A DNA stretch of 64,000 bases from JAWKUK01 sp964402175 (GCA_964402175.1 CAYOBN010000019.1:9679-73678), one strand, 5' to 3'. Counted from the first letter of the stretch, positions 52,740 through 62,051 are shown. Translations and numbers: made by a program. Notes: generated by a model not told the origin, from the sequence alone.

Positions 52740-53579
52740 TCAGCGGCCCCGCTCGGACTGGCGCTTCAAGAACTCCCGGTCGGCTGCGCTGAGGGACCCG
52801 AGCCCCTCGCGCTTGATGCGCGCCAGGAGCTGGTCGAGGCGCACGTCGTCGGAGACCCGCCGCTCCTCCTGCGCGACGGCGCGCTTGCGCTCCAGGACGT
52901 CGAGCGGGTCGATCCAGAGCCAACGGCGGCGCGCCGCCAAGTACCCATAGGCCGCCCCCCCGAGGTGCACCAGCAGCGCCACATCGTCCCGCCGGAAGCC
53001 CTGCAGCTCGATCACGAGCGAGAAGACATCCAAGCCCACGAGGAGCACCGCCAGCACCCACAACCGCACCGGCACGATGATGAGGTAGACCGTCGAGTTC
53101 GGCCGCAGCACCGCCGCAGCGACGATCATCGCCAGGCACGCCCCCGACGCACCGAGCACCGGCCCCCCACCCTGGATGAGCGGAGCGCCGAGGAGGTGCA
53201 CCAAGGCCGCGACGACCACCGCCGCGAGGTAGTGCACGAGGAACCGCCGCCCACCGATCTCGGCTTCGACGCTGCCTCCGAAGAAGTACAGCGTCAGCAT
53301 GTTGAAGGCCAGGTGCCCGAGCGACAGCGGATCGTGCAGGAAGCCGTAGGTCAGCACCTGCCACACCGGCACGAGCGGGAACGCCTGGGCCCACACGTCG
53401 CGGTAGAGCGTCAGCCACTTCACCGCGCCGAGCCGGTCCGGCCCGGCGAAGCCGAGCAGCACGAAGACGATGAACGCCGCGAAGTTCGCCAGGATCAGCC
53501 GCTTGACCATCGGGGTCAGCGGCGGAAACGCGAACGACACCCGCGCCGAGGCGCCATGTCCCGGATCCCACTGGTTCAT
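52740..53579 (-). CDS. Rhomboid family intramembrane serine protease
   Basis: A 279-residue polytopic protein with the rhomboid signatures: LTYGFLHDPLSLGHLAFNML in the helix 2 region, catalytic Ser in VLGASGACLAM and catalytic His in LVHLGGAAYGYL. The C-terminal cytosolic tail (RLDQLLARIKREGLGSL) is a helical extension found in many planctomycete and Bacteroidetes rhomboids. It would cleave TM segments of membrane proteins; the substrate is unknown. It is 27 bp downstream of folD. Confidence 0.9.
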   Translation of the reverse strand: MNQWDPGHGASARVSFAFPPLTPMVKRLILANFAAFIVFVLLGFAGPDRLGAVKWLTLYRDVWAQAFPLVPVWQVLTYGFLHDPLSLGHLAFNMLTLYFFGGSVEAEIGGRRFLVHYLAAVVVAALVHLLGAPLIQGGGPVLGASGACLAMIVAAAVLRPNSTVYLIIVPVRLWVLAVLLVGLDVFSLVIELQGFRRDDVALLVHLGGAAYGYLAARRRWLWIDPLDVLERKRAVAQEERRVSDDVRLDQLLARIKREGLGSLSAADREFLKRQSERGR

Positions 53580-53606
53580 CGCCGCGCTTCCGTGGTGAGG
53601 CCTCGC

Positions 53607-54491
53607 TCAGGCGGACTGGAACAGCCCCGCCTCGTCCACGCCCGCGGCGCGCGCCGCGGCGACGAGCGTGTTCTTGAGCAGCATCGCGATGGTCATCGGC
53701 CCGACCCCGCCCGGCACTGGAGTGATCGCCCGCGCCCGCGGCGCCGCCGCGGCGTAGTCGACGTCCCCGACGAGGGTCCCGTCGGCCAGGCGGTTGATGC
53801 CGACATCGAGCACGATGGCCCCCTCGCGCACCCAGTCGCCCTGGACGAGGTTCGGCACCCCCACCGCCGCGATGAGGACGTCCGCGCGGCGGCAGTGCGC
53901 GGCGAGGTCGCGGGTGCGGCTGTGGCACAGCGTGACCGTCGCATTGCGCGCCAGCGCCAGCAGCGCCACCGGTTTACCGACGAGCTGGGAGCGGCCGACG
54001 ACCACGACCTCCTGCCCCGCGAGCGGCAGCCCGTAGCGGTCCATAAGCTCGATGCAGCCCGCGGGAGTGCACGGCACGAGGCCGACGCCGCCCGTGAACA
54101 GGGCGCCCGCGCTGGCGTCCGTGAGCCCGTCCACGTCCTTCGCCGGATTGAGCCGCGCCAGCACCCGGGCCGCATCGAGCCCCTTCGGCAGCGGAAGCTG
54201 CACCAGGATGCCGTGCACCTCGGGGTCCCGGTTCAGGCGCTCGACGACGGCCTCCAGGTCCGCCTGCGAGGTCTCGGCGGGCAGCCTCTCCGTGCGCACC
54301 GCAAAACCGACCTCGTGGGCGGCTTTGTCCTTGTTGCGCACGTACACGTGGCTGGCGGGGTCGTCCCCGACCAGCACCACGGCGAGGCCCGGCCGCGTCC
54401 CGCGCGCCGTCAGGTGCGCCGCCGCCGCGGCCACATCGCGGCGCACGGCGGCCGCCGTCGCCTTGCCATCCAGGACGAGGGTGTCGCTCAT
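53607..54491 (-). CDS. folD: Bifunctional methylenetetrahydrofolate dehydrogenase/cyclohydrolase
   Basis: FolD interconverts 5,10-methylene-, methenyl- and 10-formyl-tetrahydrofolate in one-carbon metabolism. The 294-residue protein shows SHVYVRNKDKAAHEVGF with the catalytic Tyr and Lys, VQLPLPKGL, NPAKDVDGL, VVVGRSQLVGKPVALL for NADP binding and TPVPGGVGPMTIAMLL. It is encoded 16 bp after ccsA in the long minus-strand run. Confidence 0.97.
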   Translation of the reverse strand: MSDTLVLDGKATAAAVRRDVAAAAAHLTARGTRPGLAVVLVGDDPASHVYVRNKDKAAHEVGFAVRTERLPAETSQADLEAVVERLNRDPEVHGILVQLPLPKGLDAARVLARLNPAKDVDGLTDASAGALFTGGVGLVPCTPAGCIELMDRYGLPLAGQEVVVVGRSQLVGKPVALLALARNATVTLCHSRTRDLAAHCRRADVLIAAVGVPNLVQGDWVREGAIVLDVGINRLADGTLVGDVDYAAAAPRARAITPVPGGVGPMTIAMLLKNTLVAAARAAGVDEAGLFQSA

Positions 54492-54507
54492 TCCGCGAGG
54501 ATAACGA

Positions 54508-56538
54508 TCAGCCCCCCGTCCCTTCGAGCGGAACCGCCTTGTGGACGAGGCGCTCCCGCCCACCGAAGGTCCACCAGGCGAGCGCCGCGAGCGCCACGGC
54601 GAGCTCGAAGACGTAGTACGCGTAGAGCTTCTCCACGACCCCGGCGGTGAATCCGTAGCTGTGCAAGCCGACCCCGAGCAGGTTGACGTGCCACCACGAG
54701 AAAGCGACGACCGGGCCGAGCAGCACCGCGCCCACGGCCACACCGAAGTCCTTGATGTACCCGCCGAGCCGCGCGTGCACGATCGCGAGCTCGAAGAGGC
54801 AGATCATCAGCGCGCCGTTCTCCTTCGGGTCCCAGCCCCAGAAGCGGCCCCACGAGTCGTTCGCCCAGATCCCGCCGAGGATGGTGCCGACGACCGAGAA
54901 CAGGAGCCCGAAGGCCACGATCCCGTAGACCGCGCGCCCGAGCTGGCGGTACCAACGGCCGTCGGCGCTGCGGAAGCCGATGAAACGTGCGCCGAGCCAG
55001 ACGTGCGCGAGGAGGCACGCCAGCAGCCCCGCCGAGTACCCGAGGGTGACGGTCGTGACGTGGGTCGCCAGCCAGAAGTTGGTGTCGAGCACGGCCTGGA
55101 CCGTCGCCATCGTGTCCCCCGCGGAGGCCGCTTCGCGCAGCTCGTAGCGGTTCGCCATGAACATCCCGAGCCCGCCCAGGAACGCGCCGATCGTCGACGC
55201 GAGCGGCAAGCGCATCAGCTTGCCGAGCGCGAGCGCCGTGAGCACCCCGGTGCCCGTGATGAAGAGGATCGTGTCGTACAGCGACACGACGGGCGGCCGC
55301 TCGCGCAGGATGCAGCGCACCGTGACCCCGACGACGACGATCAGGCCGCCCGCGAGGGTCGTCCACGTCACCGCGCGTCCGAGCCCGCGCGCGCCCGGCG
55401 CCATCCACGAGAACGCCGCCAGCACGAACGCCAGCAGGAACACCGCCAGCGCCCGGTAGAAGAAGTTGTAGCGGTAGTAGCTGCGCTCCAGCGCGATCTT
55501 GTCGTACTCCCCGCGCGCCTCGGCGAGCCCGACGGCGTTGTCGCGCGCCGCGCCGAGGCCCGCGGCCACCGCGGTCGCGTCCGTGCGCGCGCGCACGACC
55601 CCCGCGAGCGCCTCGAGCACCCCGAGCTGCCGCTCGCGCGCCTCGCGCCCTTCCGCGTAACCCAGGAACACGTCGCCGGGTGCGTCCCACTCCTCGCGCG
55701 AGCTGCGCGGGACCTCGGGCGCCAGGAAGTGCAGCGTGCTCGCCGCGCTCTCCGCGATGCGCTCGAGGCCCTGGGCCATCGCCGCTTCGAAGACGCGCGC
55801 GCCCTCTCTCTGGGCCTCATCGCCCGCTTCGAGCGCCTTCATGGCCCCCATCAAGGCCTCACGGCGCTCGACGAAGGCCGTCGCCGAGAAGCGGCCGCCC
55901 GAGGCATGGGTCCCGAGCGCTTCGATCAGCGCGGCCGGCACATCGTTCGGGAGGGGCAGACGCGCGAAGTCGAAGGTCGCAGCGAGGTCCTCGAACTCCG
56001 TCATCCGCTGGTGCAGGTCGAGGCTCTGCCGGTCGACGGGTGAGCGCTGCCGCTCTGGTTTTGCATGCGCCGCCCGCGCCGCAGCCAGGATCTTCGTCCG
56101 CGCGGGCGCGAGCTGGTCGTAGCTGTACCAATCGCGCCGCTTGCGGTCGGGGAACGACAGCCCGACCCCCTCCAGCACCGCCGCCTCTTCGACGAGGAAC
56201 ACCTCGTACTTCGCCGCCTGCTCGGGGAAGAGCAGCACATCGAGCAGCCAGGCCGTGGGGTCGAGCGTCTCCCCCGCCGTCGGCAGCTCCGACGCCTCGG
56301 GCACGACGTGTTTGCGCTTGCCCTTGATCTTCAGCAGCGCAAACGACGCCACCGTCGACAGCGGCTTGATTCGGCCGAGGTGCTGCACCGGCAGCTCACC
56401 CGCCGCTGCGAGCATCTCGGATGAATAGGCATACGGCCGCGGAGTCTCGACCGAGACCTTGTGCTCGGGCCGCTTCGCGCAGCCCGAGACGATTGCGAGG
56501 GCGCAGAGGAGCGCCGTTTGGAGCCAGCGTTGTGTCAT
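54508..56538 (-). CDS. ccsA: System II cytochrome c assembly protein CcsA/ResC-like with large N-terminal extension
   Basis: A 676-residue membrane protein for haem delivery in c-type cytochrome assembly. It begins with a lipoprotein-like signal (LCALAIVSGC). About 300 mostly helical, extracytoplasmic residues follow. The C-terminal half (about 340-665) is the CcsA domain with some eight TM helices and the tryptophan-rich WWD-type segment IWANDSWGRFWGWDPKENGA, flanked by His residues in THVTTVTLGYS and WHVNLLGVGLHSYG. The ATG overlaps the resB stop by four bases. The long N-terminal extension is atypical for CcsA of plastids and Firmicutes. Confidence 0.93.
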   Translation of the reverse strand: MTQRWLQTALLCALAIVSGCAKRPEHKVSVETPRPYAYSSEMLAAAGELPVQHLGRIKPLSTVASFALLKIKGKRKHVVPEASELPTAGETLDPTAWLLDVLLFPEQAAKYEVFLVEEAAVLEGVGLSFPDRKRRDWYSYDQLAPARTKILAAARAAHAKPERQRSPVDRQSLDLHQRMTEFEDLAATFDFARLPLPNDVPAALIEALGTHASGGRFSATAFVERREALMGAMKALEAGDEAQREGARVFEAAMAQGLERIAESAASTLHFLAPEVPRSSREEWDAPGDVFLGYAEGREARERQLGVLEALAGVVRARTDATAVAAGLGAARDNAVGLAEARGEYDKIALERSYYRYNFFYRALAVFLLAFVLAAFSWMAPGARGLGRAVTWTTLAGGLIVVVGVTVRCILRERPPVVSLYDTILFITGTGVLTALALGKLMRLPLASTIGAFLGGLGMFMANRYELREAASAGDTMATVQAVLDTNFWLATHVTTVTLGYSAGLLACLLAHVWLGARFIGFRSADGRWYRQLGRAVYGIVAFGLLFSVVGTILGGIWANDSWGRFWGWDPKENGALMICLFELAIVHARLGGYIKDFGVAVGAVLLGPVVAFSWWHVNLLGVGLHSYGFTAGVVEKLYAYYVFELAVALAALAWWTFGGRERLVHKAVPLEGTGG

Positions 56539-57728
56539 GCCGTCACCTCACGTTCCCGGCGGCGTCGTTCGCTGCCGAGGTAGCTGAACAGGCGCTGCCC
56601 GAAGGCCCACAGGAGCCCCACGCCGATGATGTAACACGCGTACTTGGGCCATTGATCGGAGGGGTTCCGCACGATCTGCAGGATCGTCGCCTCCACGCCG
56701 TCCGGGTCCGTCGTCCACTGCGCCTGGTACGCGACGTAGCCGTCTTCGCGCAGCGGCCGGTTCATCTCGATGTGCACCACACGATCGGGCTCCCCGGGCT
56801 TCACACGCGTGACGTCGCTCTCGAAGGCGCGCGCCATGCCCATGCCCGGGTGTGTCTCCTGGCGGAAGCGCTCCAGGCGCAGCTCGAACGGCAGGTCGTA
56901 GAGCTCGCGGCGCAGCGTCATCGCCCACGTGCGACCGCCCAGCTCGAACGTCCACGGCACCCGCTCCATGCCCCACAGGAGGCCCGTGAGGCGCGTGCCA
57001 TCCTTCGTCAGGACCGTCGCATACACGGCGGGGATCTGCGCTTCGTCGACCTTCTGCGCGACGACGAACTGCGCCGTCCAGTTGTCGACCACCGGGTGCT
57101 CGGGTTTCCCGATGCCCGCGGCGGGGACGATGCGCGCGTTGGAGACGAAGTGCTCGAGGACCACCTCGAAGGGCAGGACCTCGCTGGTGAACGTGCGCCG
57201 CTGGTCGCCGGTCAGGACGCGCACGTCATCGGGATCGATCCGATGTTCGGTGATCGGCTGCAGCACCTGTCCGCCGTTCTTCACCTGCTCAGTCGCGTCC
57301 CAGACGACGACCTCGTAGCGGCTGCTGCTCTCGAACACACCGCGCTGCTCACCGGGCCGCAGCTTCATGAGCCCGTCCTCGGAGCTCACCTGTTTCACCG
57401 CGCCCGCGATCATCAGGAGCGCCATGCCGAAGTGCGCGACGATGACCCCCGCGTTGCGCAGGTTCCAGCGAATCCGCAGCATCCCGCCGACCAGGAGGTT
57501 CAGCGCGAACAGGATCATCACCTTCATGCCGCCCGGCAGGAGGAGCGGCACGGGGCCCACGTGGTGGACGACGAACCAGGACTCGAAGTAGCGCTTCTGC
57601 ACCTCGTACAGGCCGTGGTCGACCTGCTCGAGCGTCCCGAACCACGTCAGGAGGAACAGGATGAGCAGCAGCGTCACTGCGAGCCCGAACGACCCGAGGA
57701 AGCGCACGAGAGCGTGGAGAACCAGCAT
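56535..57728 (-). CDS. resB: System II cytochrome c assembly protein ResB/CcsB-like
   Basis: A 397-residue ResB-family protein with three N-terminal TM helices (FGLAVTLLLILFLLTWFGTL, MKVMILFALNLLVGGML, GVIVAHFGMALLMIAGAV), a large extracytoplasmic beta domain and a fourth TM near the C-terminus (YACYIIGVGLLWAFG). ResB and CcsA together form the haem-transport and ligation machine at the outer face of the cytoplasmic membrane. Haem proteins needing it include the CxxCH protein at 12352. Confidence 0.93.
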   Translation of the reverse strand: MLVLHALVRFLGSFGLAVTLLLILFLLTWFGTLEQVDHGLYEVQKRYFESWFVVHHVGPVPLLLPGGMKVMILFALNLLVGGMLRIRWNLRNAGVIVAHFGMALLMIAGAVKQVSSEDGLMKLRPGEQRGVFESSSRYEVVVWDATEQVKNGGQVLQPITEHRIDPDDVRVLTGDQRRTFTSEVLPFEVVLEHFVSNARIVPAAGIGKPEHPVVDNWTAQFVVAQKVDEAQIPAVYATVLTKDGTRLTGLLWGMERVPWTFELGGRTWAMTLRRELYDLPFELRLERFRQETHPGMGMARAFESDVTRVKPGEPDRVVHIEMNRPLREDGYVAYQAQWTTDPDGVEATILQIVRNPSDQWPKYACYIIGVGLLWAFGQRLFSYLGSERRRREREVTA

Positions 57729-57737
57729 CAGGGCACC

Positions 57738-58913
57738 TCAGAGTCGATCGCGCAGGGAGCCGACGAAGGCTTGGAAATCCGCCCGCGCGGCGCGCACCTC
57801 CGCAGCCGGACCGACGAGCTTCACCGTGACGAGGCGCGCGGGCTGCTCCAAGAGCGCGCCGAGCAGTCCCATGTCACCGCGCTGGACCCCGTCCATGCCG
57901 GTGAACGGCCCCTCCGCCGCGACGAGGTAGGCCTCGCCGCCGAGGCACGGCACCCGCTCGAGGCCCGCGAGCCCATCGACGCCGAGGGACGGACGGCCGA
58001 ACTGCTTCAGCCAGCGGTCGATGTTGGCCAAGAGCCCGCCGCCGCCGCCCCCGAGCACCGAGATGTAGAGCTCGCTCTCACCCTTGACCAAGGTCACATC
58101 GCGGAACTGCCGCGCGCCAGGCTGCACGGTCCAGCCCGCGGGGACCTGCCACGTCAGGCTGCTGCCGGAGCCCGCGCTGCCCTGCGCTGTGGCTCCCGCC
58201 GCGCTGGCGCCGCCCCCGTGGGCTGCGGGTCCCGCGTCGAAGCCGATCGAGGCGACAAACGCCTTGAACTTCGCTTCGTTCGCCGTGACGACATCGGTCG
58301 GGCCGACGAACTTCACGAACAGCGCGCCGGGCATGTTCGGGCGCGTCAAGAGCACCCCGAGCATCCGCGCTTCGGGGATGCGCTGGCCGCTCATCCCCGT
58401 GAAGCTGCCCACGAGGTCCGTCAGCAGCGCGCTCTGCCCGATGAGCTCGGTGCGCGGCAGGTTCACCAGGTCTTCGAGCCCGATCGGCGCGAGGCCCATC
58501 TCGGCCCGCCAGCGGTTGACGTTCGGCAGGTCTCCGCCGCCGTCGCCCTGCAAGAACGTCAGGTAACACTCCGCGTTCGGCGCGCTCGCGACGCGGGTGT
58601 TGATGTGCCGGAAGGTCGTGTTCGGCAGACGCTCCCAGCCCTCCGGGACCTCACACGTGAAGCCCGGCGCCGAGGCTGTCGGCGGCGCCACCTGCGCGCG
58701 CTGCGCCTCCGCGGAGCTCGGCCGCCACATGTAGCGCTGCGCAGGGGTCACCCCCGCGATCACGGGCGGATCCGATTCGCGCGCGGTGCGCGTGCCCTCG
58801 AGGCTCCCGGGGCCGCTGTCACCACAGCCCAGAAGTCCGATCACTGTGAGTCCTGCCATGGCAGCGGCCAAGCCACTGCGGCGCTCCGTGCGCTCTGTGT
58901 GCGTCGTCTGCAT
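57738..58913 (-). CDS. Lipoprotein with two tandem copies of an unknown domain
   Basis: A 391-residue protein with AGGAAGG ribosome site and lipoprotein signal (VIGLLGC). Two homologous halves are visible. Each starts with a VPEGWE/VPAGWT segment, passes through NxxRW..GLxxLxxL, then SFTGM/PFTGM and FVKFVGP/TVKLVGP, and ends FVASI/FVGSL. A Gly/Ala linker joins them. The family is unknown to me. It is encoded 9 bp upstream of resB, so it may assist or be co-regulated with cytochrome c assembly. Confidence 0.78.
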   Translation of the reverse strand: MQTTHTERTERRSGLAAAMAGLTVIGLLGCGDSGPGSLEGTRTARESDPPVIAGVTPAQRYMWRPSSAEAQRAQVAPPTASAPGFTCEVPEGWERLPNTTFRHINTRVASAPNAECYLTFLQGDGGGDLPNVNRWRAEMGLAPIGLEDLVNLPRTELIGQSALLTDLVGSFTGMSGQRIPEARMLGVLLTRPNMPGALFVKFVGPTDVVTANEAKFKAFVASIGFDAGPAAHGGGASAAGATAQGSAGSGSSLTWQVPAGWTVQPGARQFRDVTLVKGESELYISVLGGGGGGLLANIDRWLKQFGRPSLGVDGLAGLERVPCLGGEAYLVAAEGPFTGMDGVQRGDMGLLGALLEQPARLVTVKLVGPAAEVRAARADFQAFVGSLRDRL

Positions 58914-58995
58914 GTCCCTTCCTCGCTCGAGCGCCGCTGGCCCCTCCCGCCGCGCTCGCCTCTTCCGTTGTGCTCGCTCGACCTCTGCCCGCGGA

Positions 58996-59997
58996 TCACC
59001 AGCTCCGCTGGAGGACGTAATCGCCGAGCGCTTCGAGCGCCGAGCGCTCGGGCCCCGGCGCGAGCCGCGCGAGCCGCGAGCGCGCCGACGCGACGAGCGA
59101 CTCGGCGCGCGCGCGCGCCGCTTGAATGCCTGGGCCGAGGTCGCACACGCTGCGCAGCCGCGCGAGGCGACCGCCTGGCTCCTGATCGAGCCCGGGCAGC
59201 GTGTACGCATCACGGATCGCGGCGCGTGTCGCCGCGTCTGCGACGCCGTAGACGTGCAGCACCGGCCACGTGACCTTGCCGTCCGCGACGTCGGTGCCGA
59301 CGCCCTTACCGACCTCGGCTTCGTCGCCGACCAGGTCGAGCACGTCGTCGACGAGCTGGAACGCCAGCCCGAGCTCGCGCCCGTACGCGCGCAGCGCGGC
59401 GCCGTGTCCGTCGTCCTCCGACGGGGCGCCATGGCTCGCGCCGAGCTCACACGCGGCCCCGTAGAGCGCGCCCGTCTTGGCGGTCGCGATGCGCTCCGCG
59501 CGCGCGAGCGCCATCTCGAAGTCGAAGCGCCCCGCGGCCTGCTCGATCTCACCCGCGCAGATCTCCTGCGTCGTCACCGCGAGCAAGCGACTGGCGAGCC
59601 GCGACTCGAGCGTGGTCGAGAGGTGGAACGCGCGCGCGTAGAGGAAGTCGCCCAAGAGCACCGCGACCTGGTTGTCCCAGCGCCGGTTGACGCTCGCGAC
59701 GCGGCGCCGTTTCTCGGCGCCGTCCAGGACGTCGTCGTGCACGAGCGTCGCCAGGTGGATCAGCTCGACGATCGCCGCGACGCTCGGCAGCTCCGCCGAG
59801 GGGTTCGCCGCGGCGCGGCCCGCCAGCAGTACGAGCGCGCCGCGCAGTTGTTTGCCGCGGAAGCGCCCGATGTGGTCGATCATGTCCGACACCGCGGGCA
59901 CGTCCGAGGCGAGCGCCTGGACCAAGACGCCGCGCATCGCCTCGAGCCCCGGCTCGATCGCGGCCACGAGCTCCGCCAACCGTGTGTCGCGTCCCAT
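58996..59997 (-). CDS. Polyprenyl diphosphate synthase (trans-isoprenyl type)
   Basis: A 333-residue enzyme that condenses isopentenyl diphosphate units into a long-chain polyprenyl diphosphate for quinone side chains. First Asp-rich motif HDDVLDGAEKRRR (Asp88-Asp92), second motif QLVDDVLD, plus GKQLRGALVLL and the Lys in AEVGKGVGTD. The ATG at 59997 overlaps the mobA stop. Product length is set by residues before the first motif and cannot be told reliably here; octa-/nona-prenyl type is likely. Confidence 0.92.
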   Translation of the reverse strand: MGRDTRLAELVAAIEPGLEAMRGVLVQALASDVPAVSDMIDHIGRFRGKQLRGALVLLAGRAAANPSAELPSVAAIVELIHLATLVHDDVLDGAEKRRRVASVNRRWDNQVAVLLGDFLYARAFHLSTTLESRLASRLLAVTTQEICAGEIEQAAGRFDFEMALARAERIATAKTGALYGAACELGASHGAPSEDDGHGAALRAYGRELGLAFQLVDDVLDLVGDEAEVGKGVGTDVADGKVTWPVLHVYGVADAATRAAIRDAYTLPGLDQEPGGRLARLRSVCDLGPGIQAARARAESLVASARSRLARLAPGPERSALEALGDYVLQRSW

Positions 59998-60626
59998 CAC
60001 GTCCCTTCGTCGCCGAGCGCCGCGGCGAGCTCCCCGGGGGTATTCACGTTGTCGAGGGCCCGCGCCAGCGTACGGGGCACTTCGAAGGCGACGCGGCTGA
60101 GATGCACATAAGCCTCGGTCGGGCGCCGCACACCCTGCTCGAAGGCGCGCCGCAGGGGCTCCGCCGCGGTCGCAGCGAGGGCGACGACGAGGGGCTCGTC
60201 ACGGCCGTCGCGGCGCCAGTGGGCGACTTCGATGCCGCCTCGACAGGCATCGCGCAGCGGCGCCGCGAGGCGTGTCTCGAAGCGCACGAGGTCGCACGGC
60301 GCACAGAGCGCGCCCGCATACCCGCCCGCGCGCGCGCCTTCGGCCGCAGCGACGAGGGCCGCCAAGGGCCCGAGCCGCGGCGCCTCCGCGCCGGCCGCGA
60401 CGGCGTCGGGGAGCTCGCTGAAGCGCGGATCGCCGAAGCGCGGCACGGGGCCCGACGCGAGCACCACGGCGGCGCACAGCGGGAACAGGGCCCCCGCCAC
60501 GCGCGCATACAGCGGCATACCGTCGACCTCGATCCGCGCTTTGTCGCGCTGCATACGGCTCGAGGCGCCGCCGCACAGGACGACACCGAGCCAGCGCCCC
60601 CGACCGGGATCAGGTGTCTCCACCAC
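59997..60626 (-). CDS. mobA: Molybdenum cofactor guanylyltransferase MobA
   Basis: MobA attaches GMP to Mo-molybdopterin, making the guanine dinucleotide form used by DMSO-reductase-family enzymes such as the one at 29067. The 209-residue protein has VVLCGGASSRMQRDKARIE at the N-terminus, CAPCDLVRFE and the C-terminal LDNVNTPGEL. A GTG at 60626 (or 60623) is the start and overlaps the tatA 3' end. The sequence is compact but complete. Confidence 0.92.
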   Translation of the reverse strand: MVETPDPGRGRWLGVVLCGGASSRMQRDKARIEVDGMPLYARVAGALFPLCAAVVLASGPVPRFGDPRFSELPDAVAAGAEAPRLGPLAALVAAAEGARAGGYAGALCAPCDLVRFETRLAAPLRDACRGGIEVAHWRRDGRDEPLVVALAATAAEPLRRAFEQGVRRPTEAYVHLSRVAFEVPRTLARALDNVNTPGELAAALGDEGT

Positions 60627-60828
60627 CCCCGCCCTCGATCTTCTTGGGCTTGTCCTCGTCGTCTTTGCCGGCGTCGAGACCCCGCTTGAACTGGTTGATG
60701 CTCGACCCCATCGCGTGGGCCAGCTCCGGCAGCTTGCGTGCGCCGAAGAGGACGAGCACGACGATCGCGATCGGCCACAGCTCGTTGAGGCCGATCATCG
60801 CGAGGGTCAAAGCGCAGGACTCGATCAT
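60610..60828 (-). CDS. tatA: Twin-arginine translocase subunit TatA/TatE
   Basis: A 72-residue protein with an N-terminal TM helix (ELWPIAIVVLVLFGARKLP), the FGxxKLPEL hinge, an amphipathic helix and a charged tail ending in a Gly run. TatA forms the pore for folded proteins with RR signals, for instance the superoxide dismutase at 5841. It is the first gene of a run through mobA to serS. tatC is not in the window. Confidence 0.93.
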   Translation of the reverse strand: MIESCALTLAMIGLNELWPIAIVVLVLFGARKLPELAHAMGSSINQFKRGLDAGKDDEDKPKKIEGGGGGDT

Positions 60829-61000
60829 GGGAGCGGGGCGCCCTCTGGGCCCCCAGGCCGCGCGGGTCGCTGCCCGGGCGGCCCGGCAAGGGCGTCCACC
60901 GGCTCCCTATCCTAGGGCATCCCTCGGACCGTACGAGGTGCCGTCGGCCGAATCGCTCGGCGGGCACCCGTCCGAGCGCGGCGCCGGGCCGCATGGAGCG

Positions 61001-61024
61001 CGGCCCGCGGTCGCCCGCGGGCCG
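61001..61024 (-). terminator. Hairpin after the Ala-rich protein gene
   Basis: A perfect 10-bp stem (CGGCCCGCGG / CCGCGGGCCG) with a 4-nt loop lies 42 bp downstream of the stop at 61066 and upstream of tatA. It fits a terminator separating the two minus-strand units. Confidence 0.55.
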
Positions 61025-61065
61025 AAGGGGCGGCCGTCGGCGCCCCCGAACCGGCGTCCCCGCGC

Positions 61066-61932
61066 TCAGGCCGTGCGGTCGAAGCTGACCTTGCGCAGGC
61101 TGGCGCCGAGCGAGTCGACCCCCTGCTTGGCGCTGTAGAGCGACGCGTCCTGGCGGGCGCTGCCCGGGAGCAGGTCGCCGACGCGCTGCTGCAGGCGGCC
61201 GAGCGAGGCCGACACGAGGCCGTAGAACGTGCTGCGGTCGAAGTTCCCGCCCTCGAAGAAGGCGGTCTCGATGCGGCTGGCTTCGGCGGAGAAGGCCTCC
61301 TGCGCGGCGCGCACGCCGGCGGCTTCGAGGCGGCTCGTCTGCTGGCCCGCGAGGCCTGCGAGGCGCTGCCCGATCCCGCCCACGATGTTCTGGAAGCGCC
61401 CCTGCGAGATCGCGCCCTGGGCCGCGGCCGACTGGCCGGTACCGGAGGGTGCTGCGGCGGCGGCGGCGGCGGCAGCCTGCTGCGCCCCGGCATCGGCCCC
61501 AGCGCTGTCGCGCCCGGCGGGCGCGAGGTCGGCGGCGACCGTCTGGAGCGAGCCACGCACCGCGTCGGCCAGGCCGCTGCCGCTCAGGCTGCCGTCCTGG
61601 ATGCCGGCGCGGATCCGGCCGAGGCTCTGTTCGAAGCGGCGCAGGCCCTCACCGGCACCGGCGCGCTCTTCGGGCGCGAGGCCCGCGAGGGCTTCGCCGA
61701 GGCGCTGCTGGATGCCGGCCCCCCACGCGTCGAGGCGGGCCGTGACGGCGTCGGGAGACGCGGGCGGCGGACCGTCCGCGGCCGCGCTCGGGCCGCTGAC
61801 CGCAGCGGCGCCGCGCACGGGTGCCGCGGCGCTCGCTCCCGCGACCGCAGCGCCGGCTGCGGCGCTGGCCGCGGGGGCTGCCTGCCGGGTCGCTTGGGGG
61901 TTCGCCTGGGGGAGGTTCGGCTGGATCTGCAT
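61066..61932 (-). CDS. Ala-rich protein of unknown function
   Basis: A 288-residue protein without signal peptide or TM segment. Residues 1-60 and 155-180 are Ala/Pro/Gly-rich and probably disordered. Residues 65-150 (RLDAWGAGIQQRLGEALAGL) and 185-275 (RFQNIVGGIGQRLAGLAGQ, SLGRLQQRVGDLLPG) are amphipathic helices, the two helical parts being weakly similar. I do not recognise a family. Codon use fits its neighbours. The start is the only good ATG (61932). Confidence 0.65.
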   Translation of the reverse strand: MQIQPNLPQANPQATRQAAPAASAAAGAAVAGASAAAPVRGAAAVSGPSAAADGPPPASPDAVTARLDAWGAGIQQRLGEALAGLAPEERAGAGEGLRRFEQSLGRIRAGIQDGSLSGSGLADAVRGSLQTVAADLAPAGRDSAGADAGAQQAAAAAAAAAPSGTGQSAAAQGAISQGRFQNIVGGIGQRLAGLAGQQTSRLEAAGVRAAQEAFSAEASRIETAFFEGGNFDRSTFYGLVSASLGRLQQRVGDLLPGSARQDASLYSAKQGVDSLGASLRKVSFDRTA

Positions 61933-62051
61933 GCACCGGTTGTCGGCCGCGCCCCCGCGCCACAGAAGGGCGCTCCGTACCAACTGGTGAACTTTCCTAA
62001 CCCTGGCCCGGGCGGGCACTTACGCGGTCCCAGTGCGGGACCGTGTGCCCC

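Noticed and set aside
50175..54650. A 1491-codon open frame on the plus strand
   Set aside because: It is antisense to serS, rhomboid, folD and others, all with clear catalytic motifs.
61933..61960. Sigma28-like -10 (GCCGACAA) before the Ala-rich gene
   Set aside because: No TAAA-type -35 element at the required distance, so chance similarity in GC-rich DNA is more likely.
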